The translations under genes and the position numbers were made by a program. Positions 46,297 through 58,705 of a stretch of DNA of 64,000 nucleotides are shown here, one piece after another (positions within the stretch are counted from its first letter, which is position 1; each line of letters opens with the position of its first letter). Source of the DNA: Capra hircus (Eukaryota > Chordata > Mammalia > Artiodactyla > Bovidae); assembly GCF_001704415.2 (NCBI RefSeq), contig NW_017189807.1, forward strand, positions 1 to 64,000, given 5' to 3'. Below the pieces are notes generated by a model. It did not search any database, had not been told where the DNA came from, and was given only the letters and a program-made list of their open reading frames with translations.

Positions 46297-46680
46297 TATT
46301 TTTGTGGATGCTTTTGAACTGTGGTGTTGGAGAAGACCCTTGAGAGTCCCTTGGACTTCAAGGAGATCAAACCAGTCAATCCTAAAGGAGATCAGTCCTG
46401 AATATTCATTGGAAGGACTGCTGCTGAAGCGCCAATACTTTGGCCACCTGATGCGAAGAACTGACTCATTGGAAAAGACCCTGATGCTGGGAAAGATTGC
46501 AGCTGGGAGGAGAAGGGGATGACAGAGGATGAGATGGTTGGATGGCATCACCAAATTGATGGACATGAGTTTGAGTAGGCTCTGGGAATTGGTGATGGAC
46601 AGGAAAGCCTGGCATGCTGCAATCCATGGGGTCACAAAGAATCAGACACAACTGAGTGACTGAACTGAGCTGAACTGATC
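46297..46680 (+). mobile_element. BovB 3' fragment, sense
   Basis: From gtggatgcttttgaactgtg to gagtgactgaactgagctgaa. It encodes the last part of the RT ORF (DAFELWCWRRPLRVPWTSRR). It is 5'-truncated. Confidence 0.9.
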
Positions 46681-48289
46681 TTTGTGGAAAGATTCATCTG
46701 TTCTAAGTCAGGCACATTTTTAAATATGTTTATTGACTTAGCAAGTAGTATGTAGGCTAGATATCAACATTTATAACCTCAGTTGTGACTGAATGACGTA
46801 CTGATCAATAAGTTATGCCCATTAAGTATTTAGAGTTTATAACCTATGTTTTCACAGAGCAGATGAAAATATGTAACTCTATTCACAACTTCACTATTTC
46901 ATTAACACTGAATACAGAGAATAAAACTGGTTGCCAACTTTTCCCTGTGAATAAGGTTTCAATTGCAGCCTTCCTTATTCACATAAACACCCTTTTCCTT
47001 CCTATGCTCATGGCTCATGCTCTAGCGTACTTATCCCAAAGTCTCTTTTCTGTATTGTGAGTTCATTTTTAACTTAATGACAAAAATTCCTCTTCCTATA
47101 TCATGGACTTTCAATGAGAAATAAAATGTCGTCAAATAATTCTCTCACATATGTGTACCACACACATACAAACAGGTGTCAATATATTTCCACTGGTTTC
47201 ATCCAGTGAAAATATGACTGGTAGCATATGTGAGTAGTTGTTCTCCTACATTGTATGTTAATAATATTGTGAGACATCTTACAAAGACATTTAAGAAAAT
47301 GCTTTAACCAATTTCATCTTCTCCAGAATCATATTTTGGAATTGATATTGCAATATGAGGTCCATATGTTATCATCTTTATTTTATTTTTCCTGCATTTT
47401 TATAAACCTCATTATGGCCCTGTAGTTTTTGTCTCATCTCCCTATATTCAGCAACAGAACACTTCAGTTGAATTCTATAAGGCATAATTTAATACAGGTT
47501 CTGAGGAAATTCCATTGATTTACCAGAGGAATCCCTTTCGTTTGTTTGAAAGTATCTAACTTTATGATGGAACTGTGCCACTGTTTGACAAAACTGTAAC
47601 AGACAATACTTGGAAACAGTCAGTCAACAATCTACTTAAACCTGCCTTTCAGATATTTATTGCTATATTCCCTGTCATATTTTTCTTTTCTAACTCCTGT
47701 AAAATCACTGTATGTACAGATGCTTTTCTTTAATCATGTGCAGATGTTCCTTTCTATTCATGTTGAAGGTCTATTTACATTTATAGTCTGAATTAGAGTG
47801 TTTCTATTATCCTTTTTTCATCTCTCTTTTGCTTCAGTGAACAATTTTTCAGTTATCAGTGTGTGTGTGTTGTTGTTGATGTTGTTTTTTGGTGAATTTT
47901 AGAATATAATGTAAGACAATAGCTGCAATTGAACAAGCAAATTTAATAAGCAAAACCAGCCAAATAACACAAAGTCAAATTGGGTGAGACAAGCTATATC
48001 CTGTTATCTAAACTATTAGTCAAGGAGAACTGCAAAGGCAGTCCTAAAGGGCATGCATGACCACTAGGAAAGAGACAATTAGAAGCTAAAATGATTTGTG
48101 TGAAAATCACAGTATTGCATAGCTTCTTCTTAAAATTATGCAAAAACTTGGATATATTTAAGGTTTACAGCTTGATCCATGAAATTGTCAGTGCAGTCTA
48201 TGCCATAAACATATCCAACATCTCTAAGAGTTTTCTCCCATCCTCTTTATTTGTAATTATTTTTGTGTGTGATAAGAAAATGTAAGTTC
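46681..48289. other. No recognised gene
   Basis: 1.6 kb of AT-rich sequence. A short TG/TTG repeat is at 47,860-47,890. No gene or clear element is recognised. Confidence 0.3.
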
Positions 48290-49082
48290 TAACCTCTAGC
48301 AAAATTTTAAGTATGCAGTACAATATAGTTAACTACAGGCACTATTTTGTACACAGAATAAGTTTGGTAGAATTTATTCCTCTTGTGTAGCAAATTTTGT
48401 ACTCTTTGACTGATACCTCCCCATTTCCCCTTTCTCCCAGGCTCTAGCAACCACCATACTCTCTGCTTCTATGAGTTTGACTCTTTTAGATTCCTCCTAT
48501 AAGTTCCTCATGTTGTATTTATTTGTCCTTCTGTATCTGGCTTATTTTGTTTAGTATAATGTTTTTAAGATTCATCCATGTTGCCACAAATGTCAGGATA
48601 TCCTTTTTAATGACTGAATAGTATTCTTGTGTGTGTGTAGCACATCCTCTATCCATTTGTCTGCTGATGGACACTAGGTTGTTTCTGTGTCTTGGCTATT
48701 GTAAATAGTGCTACAAAGAACATGGGGTGCGGATATCTTTTCAAAATAGTGATTTCATTTCCCTTGGATAACTACCTGTAAGTGAGATTGTTTGATCATA
48801 TGGTAGTTCAATTTTTAGTTTATTGAGAAACCAACATACTGTTTTTCATAATGACTGTACTACTTCACATTCCCACCAACAGTGCCTAAGAGTTCCTTTT
48901 TCTCCACATTTTTACCAACACTTAATGTCTCTTATCTTTTTGATGATACTCATTTTAACAGGTGTGAGGTGATGTCTTATGATTCTAATTGAGTATTTTA
49001 TATGATTCACTTTTTTCCCTCCTTTCTTAATGTATCAGCTAAACTTTTTTTCTTTAACTTTTTTACTGTTTGCCTTGAATTA
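48290..49082 (-). repeat. L1 3' region, antisense
   Basis: Contains gtatgcagtacaatatagtt, tttagtataatgtttttaag, gtaaatagtgctacaaagaa and tttttgatgatactcatttt, characteristic antisense L1 phrases. Confidence 0.75.
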
Positions 49083-49085
49083 ACA

Positions 49086-50055
49086 ATCAGTTCAGTTCAG
49101 TTCAGTCACTCAGTTGTGTCTGACTCTTTGCGACCCCATGAATCGCAGCACGCCAGGGCTCCTTGTCCATCACCATCTCCCGGAGTTCACCCAGACTCAC
49201 ATCCATCAAGTCAGTGATGCCATCCAGTCATCTCATCCTCTGTCGTCCCCTTCTCCTCTTGCCCTCAATCTTTCCCAGCATCAGGGTCTTTTCCATTGAG
49301 TCAGCTCTTTGCATCAGGTGGAGTTTCAGCTTCAACATCAGTCCTTCCAATGAACACCCAGGACTGATCTCCTTTAGGACGGATGGGTTGGATCTCCTTG
49401 CAGTCCAAGGGACTCTCAAGAGTCTTCTCCAACAACACAGTTTAAAAGCATCAATTCTTCGGTGCTCAGCTTTCTTCATTGTCCAACTTTCACATCCATA
49501 CATGACCACTGGAAAAACCATAGCCTTGACTAGATGGACTTTTGTTGACAAAGTAATGTCTCTGCTTTTCAATATGCTATCTAGGTTGGTCATAATTTTC
49601 CTTCCAAGGAGTAAGTGTCTTTTAATTTCATGGCTGCAGTCACCATCTGCAGTGATTTTGCAGCCCAGAAAATAAAGTCAGCCACTGTTTCCCCATCTAT
49701 TTGCTATGAAGTGATGGGACCAGATGCCATGATCTTAGTTTTCTGAATGTTGAGCTTTAAGTTAGCTTTTTCACTCTCCTCTTTCACTTTCATCAAGTGG
49801 CTTTTTAGTTCCTCTTCACTTTCTGCCATAAGGGTGGTGTCATCTGCATATCTGAGGTTATTGATATTTCTCCTGGCAATCTTGATTCCAGCTTGTGCTT
49901 CTTCCAGCCCAGCATTTCTCATGATGTACACTGCATATAAGTTAAATAAGCAGGGTGACAATATACAGCCTTGATGTACTCCTTTCCCTATTTGGAACCA
50001 GTCTTTTGTCCCATGTCCAGTTCTAATTGTTGCTTCCTGACCTGCATACAGCTGA
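49086..50055 (-). mobile_element. BovB 3' half, antisense
   Basis: Begins at the reverse-complemented tail (cagttcagttcagttcagtc) and ends in the RT region before the FIDYAKAF box. The - strand frames carry YADDTTLMAESEEELKSHLM (near 49,820-49,860) and the 3' RT end. A small deletion near 49,319 removes the tactttggccacctcatg part. Confidence 0.92.
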
Positions 50056-50845
50056 GCTAAATATAGTGTCAAAAAGGAGATAATATCCCACGAAATGACT
50101 GGTCCCTATTCATTGATACTACTATGCATCTATTTTGACCATATGATAGATTTAAGATTGGTATTTTACTTATATAGAAATGTATAGCTTCTAAAATTTA
50201 TAGGTTTAAATGGACTTTACTTGCTCTAGTTCAACTTTCTTTTTTACAAATGAGAAAACTGAAACTCAGTTTTTCATTGCTTGCCTAAGTCACAAGATGT
50301 TCAGAATAAATGAAAAGTACATGAGTATTAAACAATTTATATTTGCAAATTTTTGCTTTTCTTAACAACTCCTTGATAATTTATAGTTCATCACAGAATA
50401 AATATGGAGTAGAATAATACAAATTAAAGAAATATTTAATATATGTAAAAGATGATTCCAAATGATACACTATATTTTATTATATGACACAAAATAAGGT
50501 TTTTTGAATATAGTAAAATATTCTGAGTTGTTACTACTTGAATGTGAGAAATAAACCCCATTATACTTATTTTATTTTTTCTAAGAAGAAATTCTAATTC
50601 AATTGTCTGTTAAAAAGAATGTGTCTCTTTTCAAAGATCTAACAGAAATGTCCAGTAAACAGGTTAATTTTAACAAACCATTTATTTTTTCTCATCATCA
50701 AAATAGTATATACAAACATCTCCTTCAAAATGTTCTTGTATATTCAACTACTAAATATCTTGAAACTTCCTAGCATTCCTAATTAGCCCAAATAAGACTT
50801 TGGCTGCAGACATGATAGAGGAAAAAGCAGCTTCAGTTTCAAAAT
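50056..50845. other. No recognised feature
   Basis: AT-rich and unassigned. Confidence 0.3.
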
Positions 50846-51365
50846 AACTTTGTGCATGAGTGCTAAGTCACTTCAGTCATGTCCGATTCTTTACGATCCT
50901 ATGGACTGTAGCCCTCCAGGCTCCTTGGTCCATGGGATTCTTCAGGCAAGAATACTGGAGTGGGTTGCCATTTCCTTCTCCAGGGGATCTTCCCGACCCA
51001 GGGATCAAACCTGGGTCTCTTATGTGTCCTGCATTGGCAGCGGGTTCTTTACCACTGCTGCTGCTGCTGCTGCTGCTGCTAAGTCGCTTCAGTCGTGTCT
51101 GACTCTGTGCGACCCTGTAGATGGCAGCCCACCAGGCTCCCCTGTCCTTGGGATTCTCCAGGCAAGAACACTGGAGTGGGTTGCCATTTCCTTCTCCAAT
51201 GCATGAAAGTGAAAAGTGAAAGGGAAGTTGCTCAGTCTTGTCTGACTCTTCATGACCCCATGGACTGCAGCCTACTAGCCTCCTCCTTCCATGGGAGTTT
51301 CCAGGCAAGAGTACTGGAGAGGGGTGCCATTGCCTTCTCCATCTTTACCACTAGCACCTCCTTTA
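50846..51365 (-). mobile_element. Bov-tA SINE, antisense, carrying a nested BOV-A2
   Basis: The outer SINE starts gtgctaagtcacttcagtca and reaches gcgggttctttaccact. The inner element then intervenes and the outer head resumes briefly as agcacctcc. Its end is truncated. Confidence 0.9.
51057..51342 (-). mobile_element. BOV-A2 SINE nested in a Bov-tA SINE
   Basis: Antisense BOV-A2 dimer beginning with about eight CTG units. The direct repeat ctttaccact at 51,047-51,056 and 51,343-51,352 defines the insertion into the outer SINE. Confidence 0.92.
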
Positions 51366-52465
51366 TATCCAAATAAAATAATTGAGACAGAATATTTCTC
51401 AGTTAACATTTTCTAGCCAAAATATGATTTAATCACAATGTACATGCATACACAGACACACACATATGTCCATCTCTTCATAAGACAAGCAATCGCCTAG
51501 CTAGCTAAATCATAGTCACTATAAACATAAGCTTCTCAATCTCTCTAGGATTCAGTTTCTTAGTCTGTAAAATGGGATCAATAAGGTTATCTAATTTAAA
51601 GTTGTTGGGATGGCTAAGTGAATCAATGAATGTAAGGTGTATAGCAGAGCACCTCATGCCAGGAAAACACTAAATATATTAATATATTAGTGATTATTAT
51701 TACATGTATTTCTAAAGTTCTTCTAAAATATTTAAGACTCATGATGTCCATCTTCAGAAGTATTTCTCCAAACAGATGCATTATTTGGAGAATTTTTCCC
51801 CATTAATCAAAGGAAAACAAAGATTTTATTTATATAAGAATGTTATTTATTGTATAGTAATACCTCATTGGTTTTTGTGGAGGAATTTTATAAAAAAATA
51901 AAACAATAAAAACAATAATAATAACAGTTATAACAGCAATAATAATAAAATTATAGTAATAACACTTTCCAACATTTTACAGTCTATGATTCCTCACAAA
52001 AGCCTTCAAATATATAAAACAAACATTACAAATATCCTGTTACCCTTACTACCAATGCACACATTTTGTTTTAATAACAGATGAGAAATTTGAGGCTCTA
52101 AGAGATAAAAATGAAATCACATGGCAAATTGATAAGGTTAGCACATAAAATAGAATTTCCCTCCAGATTCTGTAACAGTGCTCTTTCACTGTTATCTGAA
52201 ATCTTCCTTCTAATATATTAGAATACAACATTAGGATTAGTCAGAAAATCCTTTTAATTTTGACAATGTTTATAAAATTATATGTATAGATATATAGATA
52301 TAGATAAAGGTCCCAACCTGCTAGCAGGATTATGAATAAATTACTTCAAAATCAATTTCTTATCACTCATAACACACTATTCCACATAAAACCCACTCCC
52401 TTATGAAACAGCATTGCTAATATGTGTCTTCCTAGTAGTCCATAATTCAGACTATCCATTCTATA
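51366..52465. other. No recognised gene; AAT-rich simple repeat
   Basis: AT-rich. An impure AAT/ACA run lies at about 51,889-51,966. Nothing else is nameable. Confidence 0.35.
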
Positions 52466-52545
52466 GTATTGATTGAATACTTTTTATATGCTGAACACTG
52501 TGCTAAGTACTATGGATGCAAGGATGAAAGGGGGAGATATGGTTT
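52466..52545 (+). repeat. MIR-like core fragment
   Basis: The phrase gaatactttttatatgctga, then acactgtgctaagtactatg, resembles the MIR/L2 tail core (tgtgccaggcactgtgctaag type). It is short and degenerate. Confidence 0.45.
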
Positions 52546-54068
52546 CTGTTCTCATTATTTAGAATGGATATGGATAATAGGATGGTTAAGTCACAGGGTG
52601 GTCAAGGGCCATGACAGAATAACTACAGAGCTGTTTCCCTGGTATTGCAGAGCTACAGCAGGGAAACATAAAATCCCTACATGCAAAGGCATGAATCTTC
52701 TGTATATGTATAGATTGTGGTAGGGGAAAATACCTCAGTTATAAGAAAGACCATCAGCAAAAATATAGATGCTAGAAGAACTCAGTGGAGTATAATGTGG
52801 CCTCAGCACAGAGGGAAAGAGAACCAGAAACGAGAATGAAGCCATTGGCTGCGGCCATGACACTGGGGCCTTGTAAACTTCATCCTCTTAGCAGTGGGGT
52901 TCTGCAGACAGAGTTTAAGCCTGGTAATGACAAGACTGGATTTCATTTTAGAAATGCCACTGTGTCCAGAGTGTGAAGGATGGTGTGGGAAACGTGGGGA
53001 ACATTGTAGATGGAAAAAAAAAAAAAAAACCAGTTTGGAGACTTAGCAGTAATCCTGGAAAGATATCATGGCTGCCTGAATATGGGGAGTTGCAATGGAG
53101 AGGGAGAGAAATGAATGCATTTGACAGAGATTTAGGAGACAAAAGGGATGGGAGTTGTGGACTAGAAGTACAGTGTGAGCGAGAAGACACTGTTTAGGAT
53201 GGCACTCAGGCTTCTGGACTGAATACCAGGATGGATAGTACATAGAAACACAGAGTTGGAGTGTTTGAAAGAAGATGATTTTGGAATGGGGAGTTCAGTT
53301 TGCACCATGTTCTTGAAATGCCTATGGGAATCCAAGGAAAGATATCCAGAGGCAGTTGATTATAGATTCCTGAATCTCTGGACTGGGATCTAGGTTGGAG
53401 ATATAGCCCAGAAATTATAGCTGAAATCATGGCAGGGAGAAGAGAAAAGGAGCTAGGAGACAATACACATTGACACAAAGAATTTAACAGGACAGGTAGA
53501 GGATGTGCATCCCGTGAGGGATGCTCAGAAAGACTAGTCAGAGGAATGAGAGGAGACCCAAGGCAGTAAGATATGTGGAAGCCTGGAGAGCTTTTGAAGC
53601 AAGAATAGTCACAGTATCAAATGCTGCTTAGAAGTCCAATTACTAAAGCATATACTCTAACTGCCTCTTTCCTCTGCTACTTTCCTCTTTTTTCCTAGGA
53701 AATAGAGTGGTTTGTTTGATTGATAAATTTGGAAAGAGTAAATTGGGCATCTATGGCCTGAATTGGCCCCCTTTCCTGTCTGGGAATGAGTCTGTCTACT
53801 GAAAGAATTTAAAGGCACTTCTCTCCTTCCTGCTACCATATCTGGACACTCTCCCAAAAAAAGCCTAGACAGAGGCAGAAGTTGAAGGTTAAGAGTAAGC
53901 AAGGATTATTGAAATGAGGCCTTTGGGTAAAGTGATTCATTCTATTAGGGGAAGGATTGGCCTAAGGCAACAGACAGTTCAGCTCCCTGGTTTGTGACAG
54001 GAGCCAAAGGACAGATGTTGGGCTTGTATTAGTATTTGGTAGTTAGAAATTCAGAGTATTCCTACCTT
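52546..54068. other. Ancient repeat-like tract, family not named
   Basis: Purine-rich text such as ggcagttgattatagattcc, ggttggagatatagcccag and cacagtatcaaatgctgctt resembles a long ancient mammalian repeat. An A17-type run is at 53,014-53,030. I see no gene, and open frames on both strands are short. Confidence 0.3.
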
Positions 54069-54077
54069 GGTCTTTAA

Positions 54078-54202
54078 AGTGAAAGTGAAGTCACTCAGTC
54101 GTGTCTGACTCTTTGCTACCCCATGGACTGTAGCCTACCAGGCTCCTCTGTCCATGGGATTTTCCAGGCGAGAACACTGGAGTGAGTTGCCATTTCCTTC
54201 AG
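54078..54202 (-). mobile_element. SINE 3' half, antisense, with 9-bp target duplication
   Basis: From aagtgaaagtgaagtcactc to gagttgccatttccttcag. Tggtcttta flanks it at 54,069-54,077 and about 54,203-54,211. Confidence 0.9.
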
Positions 54203-54211
54203 TGGTCTTTA

Positions 54212-55392
54212 TTTGTTCTAAAATTTAGAGAAAAAGGCATCCTGAGATTGAGGCAGAAGGGTGAAATAAATTTCATAAGAGTGGTAAGCATTTGAAGAAA
54301 CAAGTCTAGACAATCAGAGAAAACTGGAAAGAATACAGAGACCTTCTAATCCACACTGAACATAAAGGCCTAGACAATCTACATTCTCAGCAGCTGGGAG
54401 ACAGTCTGGATTTTCAAAGATCCGTGGGTGGAGTTTTGCCAGAAAATTGTGAATACAAACTGAATCAAGGAGATTCAGGTCCATCAAGAGAAATAGTAAA
54501 GTGATAGTGGCATCTAACTTGACATGAATAGGGTTAGAAACAAGGGACTCATAGGTAAGAGAGCTGGAAAAATAGGAATTGCTCAATGAGAGTGAGAGAA
54601 CAAGAGTTGGAGTTACAGGTATGAAGTATCAATGTATGATGTCAGAAGTAGAGCAGTTCTAGGGGGAGATGTGGTCTATGATATAGCCATGGAGTTGGTG
54701 GTGAAGTAGAACATATATAAAAGACATTGACAGTTAAAAAAATGAGGAAATGTGTTTAGAGTCCTGAAAGTTGCAGTCATCGAGAACACAGCAGAAATCA
54801 GCATAAAGACACAGAGAACAAATGTGCAGTTAATCCTTCGATGAATGGAGTGAAGAGACTGAGTTGAATCCATGAATGAAATTTGTAGAGGCCAGTAGAG
54901 TCAGATGGCTTAAGAGAAAATGTAATAGGAGACTTTAGATAACAGTAGAGGTGTGATAGTCTGAAAGTGGCAATGGGGTTTAAAGGGGAAGCTATAACTT
55001 CATGATATAAGGTATCTGAAGTTTGGGAGAAAAAATGCTCACCTCATGAGGAGATGGCATGTGTCTGAGGAGCTAGGGAAGGGAGGTGAAAGGGGCTTTC
55101 TGTAAAAATTTGAGGAATGAGATGGTTTGCACACACATGTGTATTTCTAAGTTGAATAGCTGTGTGTGCCCATAGGTACTGTATAGATAGGTAAGTGTGT
55201 ACAGATAGGCAGAGATAATCCAAAATACTAAAGTATTAACCATGGGTATCTTAGAAAGGTAGTGTTATGGTCACTTTACCTCTATAATTTTCTGTAACTT
55301 CCAAATTGTTTACAGAGTATATACTACTTTTATACCCAGAAAGAAATGCCAATTTTTTATTTTTCTAGTTTATATATTTTTTGAGTTTCTAT
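54212..55392. other. Ancient repeat-like tract continued, no gene
   Basis: Same purine-rich character as 52.5-54.1 kb, then AT-rich sequence. No gene recognised. Confidence 0.3.
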
Positions 55393-55404
55393 AGTGATAT
55401 CATG

Positions 55405-55677
55405 CGGAAAAGGCAATGGCACCCCACTCCAGTACTCTTGCCTGGAAAATCCCATGGGCGGAGGAGCCTGGTAGGCTGCAGTCCATGGAGTCACGAAGAG
55501 TCGGACACGACTGAGCGACTTCACTTTCACTTTTCACTTTCATACATTGGAGAAGGAAATTTCAGCCCACTCCAGTGTTCTTGCCTGGAGAAGCCCAGAG
55601 ACGGGGGAGCCTGGTGGGCTGCCATCTCTGGGGTCGCACAGAGTCGGACACGACTGAAGTGACTTAGCAGTAGCAGC
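55405..55677 (+). mobile_element. BOV-A2 dimeric SINE with 12-bp target duplication
   Basis: Two SINE bodies joined by cttcactttcacttttcac, ending gacttagcagtagcagc. Agtgatatcatg flanks it at 55,393-55,404 and 55,678-55,689. Confidence 0.95.
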
Positions 55678-55757
55678 AGTGATATCATGAACAAGACTGG
55701 TTACTTTACCTTCATTCTAAGTAAATCAGAAGTATTTGATTCAGCTGTGGTTTATAA

Positions 55758-55951
55758 GAGTGAAAGTGAAAGTTGCTCAGTCACATCCGACTCTGTGACC
55801 CCATGAACTATACAGTCCATGGAATTCTCCAGGCCAGAATGCTGGAGTGTGTAGCCTTTCCCTTCTCCAGGGGATCTTCCCAACCCAGGGATCAAACCCA
55901 GGTTTCCCACATTGGAGGCAGATTCTTTACCAGCTGAGCCACAGGGGAAGA
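55758..55951 (-). mobile_element. Bov-tA SINE, antisense
   Basis: From gagtgaaagtgaaagttgct to ccagctgagccacagggga. Flanks tggtttataagag and tggtttacaagag form a 13-bp target duplication with one mismatch. Confidence 0.92.
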
Positions 55952-55984
55952 TTTTGGTTTACAAGAGGGTATATATGATAAAGG

Positions 55985-56262
55985 GCTTCCCTGGTGACTG
56001 GAGAATTCCATGGACTGTACAGTCAGTCCATGGGGTCACAAGAAGTAGGACATGAGTGAGAGACTTTCACTTTCACTTTGGGGCTTCCCAGGTGGCACTA
56101 GTGGTAAAGAACCCGCCTGCCAATGTAGGAGATTTAGGAGACCTAAATCTGGAGTGGGTAGCCTTTCCCTTCTTCAGGGGATCTTCCCAATCCAGGGATC
56201 AAACCCAGGTTTCCTGCATTGTAAGCACATTTTTTACCAGCTGAGCCACCAGAGGTTCGATA
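55985..56262. mobile_element. Composite SINE cluster of three pieces in both orientations
   Basis: A sense SINE with a large internal deletion (gggcttccctggtgactgga joined to the tail, to about 56,080) is followed by a sense head (ggggcttcccaggtggcact to about 56,150). Next to it is an antisense body-to-head piece (tggagtgggtagcctttccc to gctgagccaccagag). Order and orientation suggest insertion into, or rearrangement of, earlier SINEs. Confidence 0.75.
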
Positions 56263-57110
56263 CCCAATAATCTGGTAAGTAAGAAAAGACTACAATTTCT
56301 TCAAAACATTTGAGAAATTGGAAAAATCTCTGTTAGGGCCTACTTTTACTATTTCAAACTAATTACCTACGATTAATACCTATCAGTATATATTTTCTTT
56401 CCAAGGAACTATATCTATGAAAAAACTTTGTAATCTAGTGTTAACAAAAGTTTAAAATGTTTCCAGGAATGAATTGTGGCAAAAATAATTTAAAAATTTA
56501 TCATTTCTTAAACATACTTAAGTTTGAGCCAAATCTTATACATGTGTATATGTATACTCTAAATTTATAATGTTTTGGGCTGAATATATATAAACAAATA
56601 TGATTGCAAAAAATATACAAGGGCAAAACATAAATATTCACTTCAAACAGTAAATAGCATTGCTTTAGCTCCCAAAGAGTAGAACTTCTGTATATGGTAG
56701 ATTGCTCTGATAATGCAATCAACCTTATAATACCCAATAAAGCTGAGTTGAAAAGTTATTTGTAAACCATAGGAACCATTAGCTGTTCTGCTGTTTATAT
56801 CTTTAATGGTTATTTCCAAAGAATTCTGAGCAGAGGCAACAGCCTTTAAACATATTATGTGAATCAACATCCATACCCTGCTGATAACCAAAAGCTAAAA
56901 CTTCCACTCTTATGGCATATATCCACATAAACACAGCAAGCTCATTTTCATTAAGCTATTTTTTAGAAATATGTAATGCACTTATTTCAGAAGACAGCCT
57001 TGAACTAGCTAAAACATAGACTAGATACTTTTTATAGGTTATTTTCATCTTATCTCTTAGAAAATTTCAGAATGTTTTCAATGAGCACAAAAGAAGGGAT
57101 AGTTAAGTTT
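56263..57110. other. No recognised feature
   Basis: AT-rich and unassigned. Confidence 0.3.
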
Positions 57111-57237
57111 TGAAATACCTGGAATCGATTGTCATTTCCTACTCCAGGGATCTTCCTAGCCCAGGGATTGAACCTGCGTCCCTTACATCTCTTGCATTGG
57201 CAGGCAAATTCTTTACCATAGTGCCACCTGAGAGGCT
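57111..57237 (-). mobile_element. SINE fragment (tRNA-like half), antisense
   Basis: From tttgaaatacctggaatcga through cagggatcttcctagccca to tagtgccacctgagaggct. The tail half is absent. Confidence 0.8.
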
Positions 57238-57795
57238 CTGTAACCATCAGTAAGGACCCCAAAAGTATAACATTTAATCCCTAATTGTCACTAATTGAGT
57301 TTAGTATAAGCAGAGAGAGTCTGGGGTGTAAGAGGTTTAGAGATCAAATTAGAGATCAATTTCTGTGTAAGGAATGGAGAGGAAGGAGATTGGGGCAGAT
57401 GAAGTAATATAGCTACACAGACCTCATAAGGCCTTGACCAATATGACAGGGAGCTTTGGATTGCCATGCAGAATATTTGGCACTGATCTGAACTGTCTGA
57501 GCTTCTAAACTCTGACTCAGTCAAGCAGAGGATGCAGGCTTGTGTGGTGGGGTGTAACCTAGGGCCAGGTGGCTGAGACACCCACTCTTGACAAATGGAG
57601 GCAGTCACCTGAAGACATCCCACATGGGCAGCATGTCCTACCTTGAAGGAGCACTAGAAGGTTTAGCTCCATGTCTTCCATACTAATAAACCAATTTTTA
57701 TCTTGATTTCCAAGTCAGAAAAATCTAACAGGTGAGATGATCATCTACTGTATTATTTTTCCTCTACATAAGTCAACCCCAGTGATTAGGTCACA
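57238..57795. other. No recognised feature
   Basis: Unassigned. Moderately GC-balanced, with no gene motif. Confidence 0.3.
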
Positions 57796-57807
57796 TATCA
57801 CTCAGCT

Positions 57808-58107
57808 GTGCTGTGCTTAGTCACTCAGTCATGTCCAACTCTTTGTGACCCCATGGACTGTAGTCTGCCAGGCTCCTCTGTGCCAGGCTCCTCTGTCAAT
57901 GGGGATTCTCCAGGCAAGAATACAGGAGTGGGTTGCCATGCCCTCCTCCAAGAGATCTTCCCAACCCAGGGATCAAACCCATGTCTCCTTCATTGCAGGC
58001 AGATTCTTTACCGTCTAAGTTACAAGGGAAGCCCAAGAATACTGGAGTGAGTAGCCTCTCCCTTCTCCAGAGGAACTTCATGACCATCTGAGCTACCCAG
58101 GGAGCCC
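57808..58107 (-). mobile_element. Two joined SINE units, antisense, with 12-bp target duplication
   Basis: A full antisense SINE (gtgctgtgcttagtcactca to taagttacaagggaagccc) is followed by a second, truncated antisense unit (aagaatactggagtgagtag to gctacccagggagccc). Tatcactcagct flanks the pair (57,796-57,807 and 58,108-58,119). A 15-bp tandem duplication, tgccaggctcctctg, lies near 57,868-57,897. Confidence 0.9.
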
Positions 58108-58119
58108 TATCACTCAGCT

Positions 58120-58629
58120 ACAACAGTATTACTTGAATGCTTAGTGATTGAGATGGTGTAGCATGGTATTTTAAACGCAGAGTTTAAGAGGAGGGAGGAA
58201 AAAAAAAAGGAAATAGAGAATACTTTTATTCTGAAAGTGAGGGCATGAATAAGTCCTCTGAGTTTCTTCAAATTGACATTCATCTTTGAGTAAAATCCAA
58301 GAATTTAAATAATGAAATGTATGTAGTCTGATGGAATTCTGAAACACTTATTGAAGCATTTTTGTATTGATTTCTCTTCGATTGGAATGCTGAAAATGTT
58401 CACACTATAGGTAAATGTCAAACTAAATTAAAATATTGCTATTAAATAAAATTAAAGATATTAAAATAAGATAGTTCAATATCCTTAATAAAAGTAATTA
58501 AATGAAAAATACATTTAGTTTTATATTAAATACTTAAAATAGAGCCAAATATTTCTTTCAGTTATATCATATTCTATTTTTATTTTTAATCTGAGAGAAT
58601 TAGAAAATTTTCTATTTTCTATAATACAA
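58120..58629. other. No recognised feature
   Basis: AT-rich and unassigned. A short A run lies at 58,199-58,208. Confidence 0.3.
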
Positions 58630-58705
58630 CCCTTAAAAAAAACAAAACTGAAGTGTTGTTGATTTACAATATTGTGTTACTTTCCTGTACTTCAAAATGA
58701 TTCAG

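Noticed and set aside
52948..53197. Overlapping open frames on both strands around 53.0-53.2 kb
   Set aside because: They cross a poly-A run, have no domain, and lie in purine-rich old repeat-like sequence.
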